From: Martinezella tropici
Lineage (GTDB): Bacteria; Pseudomonadota; Alphaproteobacteria; Rhizobiales; Rhizobiaceae
Assembly: GCA_000799755.1 (NCBI GenBank)
Contig: JUHI01000009.1
Span: 1-64,000, forward strand
Length of the DNA: 64,000 nucleotides
Direction of reading: 5' to 3'
The notes beneath the pieces are model-generated. The model made no database searches and had not been told where the DNA came from. It saw only the letters and a list, made by a program, of their open reading frames with translations. Made by a program: the position numbers and the translations under genes. Positions 61,073-64,000 of the stretch are shown one piece after another; position 1 is the first letter of the stretch; the number at the start of each line of letters is the position of its first letter.

Positions 61073-61603
61073 CTAATCTAATCTCTTAAGATCGCGAGCG
61101 AAACGTTGCCAGTTGGCGACGTAGTGTTGAGCGGAGCGGCGCAGGCCTTCGATCGCCGTCTCGTCGAGCGTCCGGATCGCTTTTGCCGGTGCGCCGACGA
61201 TCAGCGAGCCGTCCGGAAACTCCTTACCTTCGGTGACAAGGGCATTGGCGCCGACGAGGCAATTATTGCCTATCTTCGCACCGTTCAGAATGGTCGCGCC
61301 CATGCCGATCAGCGAGTTGTTGCCGATGGTGCAGCCATGGATGATGGCGTGATGGCCGATGGTGCAGCCTTCGCCGATCGAGACCGGGAAGGCGGGATCG
61401 GTGTGGATCATCGTGCCTTCCTGAATGTTCGTGGCCTTGCCTATGGCGATCAGTTCATTGTCGCCGCGCAGAACCGAGCCGAACCAGATGCCGACATCCT
61501 CGCCAATCTCGACCTTGCCGATGACGCTTGCGTCCGGCGCGATCCAGTAGCGGCTTGGACCGGGCGTTTTCGGCGTCAGACCGGCAAGGGCGTAGAGCGG
61601 CAT
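61073..61603 (-). CDS. Gamma-class carbonic anhydrase-like hexapeptide-repeat protein
   Basis: A 176-residue left-handed beta-helix protein: ASVIGKVEIGEDVGIWFGSV, NIQEGTMIHTD, GCTIGHHAIIHGCTIGNNSL and CLVGANALV are the hexapeptide repeats. The histidines in MIHTD and GHHAIIHG are the zinc ligands of the gamma class (YrdA/PaaY type). Such proteins can be carbonic anhydrases or thioesterase partners. The next gene on the same strand starts 16 bases upstream, so they form an operon. Confidence 0.9.
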   Translation of the reverse strand: MPLYALAGLTPKTPGPSRYWIAPDASVIGKVEIGEDVGIWFGSVLRGDNELIAIGKATNIQEGTMIHTDPAFPVSIGEGCTIGHHAIIHGCTIGNNSLIGMGATILNGAKIGNNCLVGANALVTEGKEFPDGSLIVGAPAKAIRTLDETAIEGLRRSAQHYVANWQRFARDLKRLD

Positions 61604-61619
61604 GGTCGATCCTCCTCGA

Positions 61620-62336
61620 TCAGACGACGTTCAGGACGAGATTGGCAACGCCATCGACGGCACAGCTGATCCGGTCGCCGCGCGCAACGGGGCCAACGCC
61701 GGCGGGCGTGCCGGTCATGATGATATCGCCGGGCGCGAGCGTGAAGAGCTTGGAGAGTTCGGCGATGATTTCCGGCACCTTCCAGATCATCTGCGAGAGG
61801 TCGCCTCTCTGAGCAGCTTCGCCGTTGCGCATCAGCCAGATGCCGCCCTTGTCGGGGTGGCCGACGCGAGTTGCCGGCACGAGGGCGGAAACGGGCGCCG
61901 AATGATCGAAGGCTTTTCCGATTTCCCACGGGCGGCCCAGTTTCTTGGCTTCGCCCTGCAGGTCGCGGCGGGTGAAATCGATGCCGACGCCATAGCCATA
62001 GACGCAGTCCAACGCCTGTTCGACCGGGATATTCGTGCCGCCGCCGCGCAGTGCCACGACAAGCTCCACCTCGTGATGCACATCCGATGACAGCGAGGGA
62101 TAGGGGAAGTCGCCGGAGACGAGCAGGTTGTCCGGGTTCTTCTGGAAGAAGAAAGGCGGTTCGCGACTTGGGTCATGCCCCATTTCGATCGCGTGGTCGG
62201 CATAGTTGCGGCCGACGCAATAGACGCGGCGCACGGGGAAGAGTTCTGTCTCGCCTTCGATCGGCAGGAGGACGGGAGCGGGTAGCGGAATGACTGTCGT
62301 CAATGGGGCGTTCATAGGGGCTTTCGAAACTTTCAT
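61620..62336 (-). CDS. Fumarylacetoacetate hydrolase family protein
   Basis: About 238 residues with the FAH fold: VYCVGRNYADHAIEMGHDP at the start of the domain, PFFFQKNPDNLL, HHEVELVVALRGGG (acidic metal ligands), and DIIMTGTPAGVGPVARGD. Members hydrolyse or decarboxylate diketo-acids such as acylpyruvates; the substrate is open. I place the start at the ATG at 62336; ATG 62315 is possible. It forms an operon with the gamma-carbonic-anhydrase gene. Confidence 0.9.
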   Translation of the reverse strand: MKVSKAPMNAPLTTVIPLPAPVLLPIEGETELFPVRRVYCVGRNYADHAIEMGHDPSREPPFFFQKNPDNLLVSGDFPYPSLSSDVHHEVELVVALRGGGTNIPVEQALDCVYGYGVGIDFTRRDLQGEAKKLGRPWEIGKAFDHSAPVSALVPATRVGHPDKGGIWLMRNGEAAQRGDLSQMIWKVPEIIAELSKLFTLAPGDIIMTGTPAGVGPVARGDRISCAVDGVANLVLNVV

Positions 62337-62456
62337 CTCTCTCGGGAGGGCCTGCTGCCTCCCGACTCCGTTCGGCAAACTAGCATTATTGTTACTGCCG
62401 CGAAAACTGGCGTTTTTGAGGGATTTGGTGTAGAGCGCGCATCAGAAAGGTTTCCC

Positions 62457-63470
62457 ATGTATAGCGACGCGCTGAAAACTGGCCGCAAAATCTTTGCGGT
62501 TGCCCCGATGATCGACTGGACTGATCGCCATTGCAGATACCTGCATCGGCAGATCAGCCGGCATGCGCTTCTCTATACCGAGATGGTGGTGGCCGATGCG
62601 ATCATTCACGGCCCACGCGACCGGCTGCTCGGGCATGATGCGGCTGAGCATCCCGTCGCGCTGCAGCTCGGCGGCTCCGATCCGGCCAAGCTTTCCGAGG
62701 CGGTGCGGATTGCGCAAGCCTATGATTATGACGAGATCAACCTCAATGTCGGCTGTCCCTCTGATCGGGTGCAATCAGGCACTTTCGGCGCCTGCCTGAT
62801 GCTGACGCCCGAGACGGTCGCATCCTGCGTTGCCGCGATGAAAGCGATATCGAAAGCGCCCGTCACGGTAAAATGCCGCATCGGCGTCGACGAGCAGGAG
62901 CCGGAGGAGGCACTGCCCGAGCTGATGACGCGGGTGCTCGATGCTGGCGCGGATGCGATCTGGATACATGCGCGCAAGGCCTGGCTGAAGGGCCTGTCGC
63001 CGAAGGAAAACCGCGAGATCCCGCCGCTGGACTATGACATCGTCTACCGCATGAAGCAGCGCTGGCCTGATATCTTTATCGGCATCAACGGCGGCATCCA
63101 GACACTGGACCAGGCTGCGGCGCATCTTGCCCATGTCGATGGCGTCATGCTTGGCCGCGCCGCCTATCAGAACGCCGCGATCCTGGCCGATGTCGACCAT
63201 CGCTTCTATGGCGAGCCGGCGGTCGAGGCCGATTGGGACGGGTTGCGCGACCGGATGATTGACTATGTCGAGTGGCATATTGCCAATGGCGGCCGGCTGC
63301 AGCATGTCGCACGCCATATGGTCGGCCTGTTCACCGGCCTGCCGGGCTCGCGCCGCTACCGACAGATCCTGTCGACCAATGCCAACAAGCCGGGCGCAGG
63401 GCCAGAGGTGATTGCGGCGGCTTTCGCGGCGGTCGATTTTGCCGGTGAGCGCGAAAAAGCGAGTGCTTGA
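62457..63470 (+). CDS. dusA: tRNA-dihydrouridine synthase A
   Basis: DusA reduces uridines 20 and 20a of tRNA with FMN and NADPH. The 337-residue protein shows FAVAPMIDWTDRHCRYLHRQ near 13-32, YTEMVVADAI, the catalytic cysteine in LNVGCPSDRVQSGTFG (C100), IHARKAWLKGLSPKENR and GINGGIQ, all DusA-specific. Length is standard. It is transcribed alone. Confidence 0.95.
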   Translation: MYSDALKTGRKIFAVAPMIDWTDRHCRYLHRQISRHALLYTEMVVADAIIHGPRDRLLGHDAAEHPVALQLGGSDPAKLSEAVRIAQAYDYDEINLNVGCPSDRVQSGTFGACLMLTPETVASCVAAMKAISKAPVTVKCRIGVDEQEPEEALPELMTRVLDAGADAIWIHARKAWLKGLSPKENREIPPLDYDIVYRMKQRWPDIFIGINGGIQTLDQAAAHLAHVDGVMLGRAAYQNAAILADVDHRFYGEPAVEADWDGLRDRMIDYVEWHIANGGRLQHVARHMVGLFTGLPGSRRYRQILSTNANKPGAGPEVIAAAFAAVDFAGEREKASA

Positions 63471-63489
63471 GGGTGATCGCAGCAGCCCG

Positions 63490-63542
63490 CCCTCGTGGTT
63501 CGAGGCTTCAGCCTTCCAGGCCTCCGCGCCTCTTCATGAGGG
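63490..63542. repeat. Rhizobial palindromic repeat element, copy 1
   Basis: CCCTCGTGGTTCGAGGC at the left and CTTCATGAGGG at the right can pair, with imperfect complementary sequence between. The CCTCGTGG-TTCGAGGC and CATGAGGG blocks are those of an intergenic repeat common in Rhizobiaceae. It lies just after dusA. Confidence 0.6.
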
Positions 63543-63606
63543 CTGATCAATTGCGGGAGCGTCCAGTCGAAAGTTGGCGGCTCCAAGAAGAGCCGCGAGA
63601 TTAACT

Positions 63607-63662
63607 CCACCCTCGTCCTGAGTGCGGAAGCCGAAGGCTGTAGCCTCGAAGGGGGAGGGTGG
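63607..63662. repeat. Rhizobial palindromic repeat element, copy 2
   Basis: CCACCCTCGTCCTGAG and the closing CTCGAAGGGGGAGGGTGG pair to a long hairpin. The pattern (CCTGAG, AGCCTCGAAGG, GAGGG) belongs to the same intergenic repeat family as the neighbouring copy. It sits before the cspA terminator. Confidence 0.6.
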
Positions 63663-63701
63663 CCCCGGGCCCCGGCCGTAGGCGCAAGCATCTCGCAAAC
63701 G

Positions 63702-63730
63702 AAAAACGGCGCGGTTTTCGCCGCGCCGTT
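63702..63730 (-). terminator. Terminator of cspA
   Basis: On the minus strand AACGGCGCGG and CCGCGCCGTT form a perfect 10-bp stem (63721-63730 with 63705-63714, 6-base loop), followed by TTTCG. It is 31 bases after the cspA stop. Confidence 0.88.
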
Positions 63731-63760
63731 CGAAACCTTGATCAGGCAGTCACCAGAGGC

Positions 63761-63973
63761 TTAGTTAGCCTGGATGTTGACGGCCTTCGGGCCCTTGCCC
63801 ATGCGATCCGGCTCGGTGTCGAAGGTAACCTGCTGGCCTTCGCGCAGCGACTGGATGCCGGAAGCCTGAAGAGCGGAGATGTGGACGAATACGTCCTTCG
63901 CGCCGCCGTCAGGAGTGATGAAACCAAAACCCTTGTCCTGGTTGAAGAATTTTACGGTGCCCTTGGTGGCCAT
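63761..63973 (-). CDS. cspA: Cold-shock protein (CspA family)
   Basis: A 70-residue nucleic-acid-binding OB-fold protein: GTVKFFNQDKGFGFITPDGG holds the RNP1 motif, and KDVFVHISAL holds RNP2. It would melt RNA structures; rhizobia have several copies. I use the ATG at 63973 with AAAGGA nine bases upstream; an ATG at 63994 would add seven residues. The promoter and any 5' leader lie beyond the window. Confidence 0.94.
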   Translation of the reverse strand: MATKGTVKFFNQDKGFGFITPDGGAKDVFVHISALQASGIQSLREGQQVTFDTEPDRMGKGPKAVNIQAN

Positions 63974-64000
63974 GGGGGATAGTCCTTTACCCATCAGTCT

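Noticed and set aside
1..64000. CRISPR arrays, rRNA or tRNA genes
   Set aside because: No regularly spaced repeats and no complete cloverleaf or rRNA sequence were seen on either strand.

Overview
The window looks like a chromosomal segment of a Rhizobium-type alphaproteobacterium (Rhizobiaceae). The basis is high GC with strong third-position GC, the acpXL-to-lpxXL block for very-long-chain lipid A, aerobic-type cobalamin genes (cobN, cobO, cobW, cobE), a Zur box of the alphaproteobacterial kind, and the palindromic repeats seen throughout rhizobial genomes. I cannot name a species.

Layout. (1) 1-5144: degenerate mobile DNA. The end of an IS3-type insertion sequence (IS) cuts off the 5' part of a tniB-like ATPase gene. 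Two tandem, large, diverged TniQ-like genes follow. (2) 5106-16257: a LysR regulator and a nearly complete corrinoid methyl-transfer module. It has an MttB-type methyltransferase without pyrrolysine, a B12-binding corrinoid protein, a methyl-corrinoid:tetrahydrofolate methyltransferase, MetF-type and MetV-type proteins, a ferredoxin/ASKHA reductive activator, DUF1638, an iron-sulfur protein and small conserved proteins. (3) 16325-24450: a secreted phosphodiester-glycosidase-like protein and a surface-glycan cluster (two GT2 enzymes, a GT4-methyltransferase fusion, a DUF707 protein and UDP-galactopyranose mutase). (4) 24570-28941: a betaine/homocysteine S-methyltransferase and a quaternary-amine ABC importer. 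(5) 30143-49181: the cobalamin locus (cobQ, a cobalamin riboswitch, cobP, cobW, cobN, a DMSP-lyase-like cupin, cobO, cobE, cobA, cobB, cobC, cobD), with a ClC channel, an XRE regulator, a TauE-like permease and a nucleoside hydrolase among them. (6) 49301-55388: an L,D-transpeptidase and acpXL-fabZ-fabF2-fabF1-adh-lpxXL. (7) 55661-61021: a PAS protein and the zinc-starvation regulon (COG0523 GTPase, znuA, znuCB, zur). (8) 61073-63973: housekeeping genes (gamma-carbonic anhydrase, FAH-family hydrolase, dusA, cspA) and palindromic repeats.

How it fits together. Regions 2, 4 and 5 share a theme. The importer probably brings in betaines. Methyl groups could then leave by two routes: to homocysteine through the 24.6 kb enzyme, or through a B12 protein to tetrahydrofolate and on to methylene-THF by MetF/MetV. 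The cob genes make the corrinoid. This linkage is inferred from gene families and position, not shown by sequence.

Most interesting points: arginine-rich terminal tails shared by several of the methyl-transfer proteins; an in-frame open extension after the mttB-like stop that would overlap the next start by 4 bp; the tniB plus double tniQ remnant; a long inverted-repeat element inserted in frame in cobN; and a DMSP-lyase-like cupin coupled between cobN and cobO.
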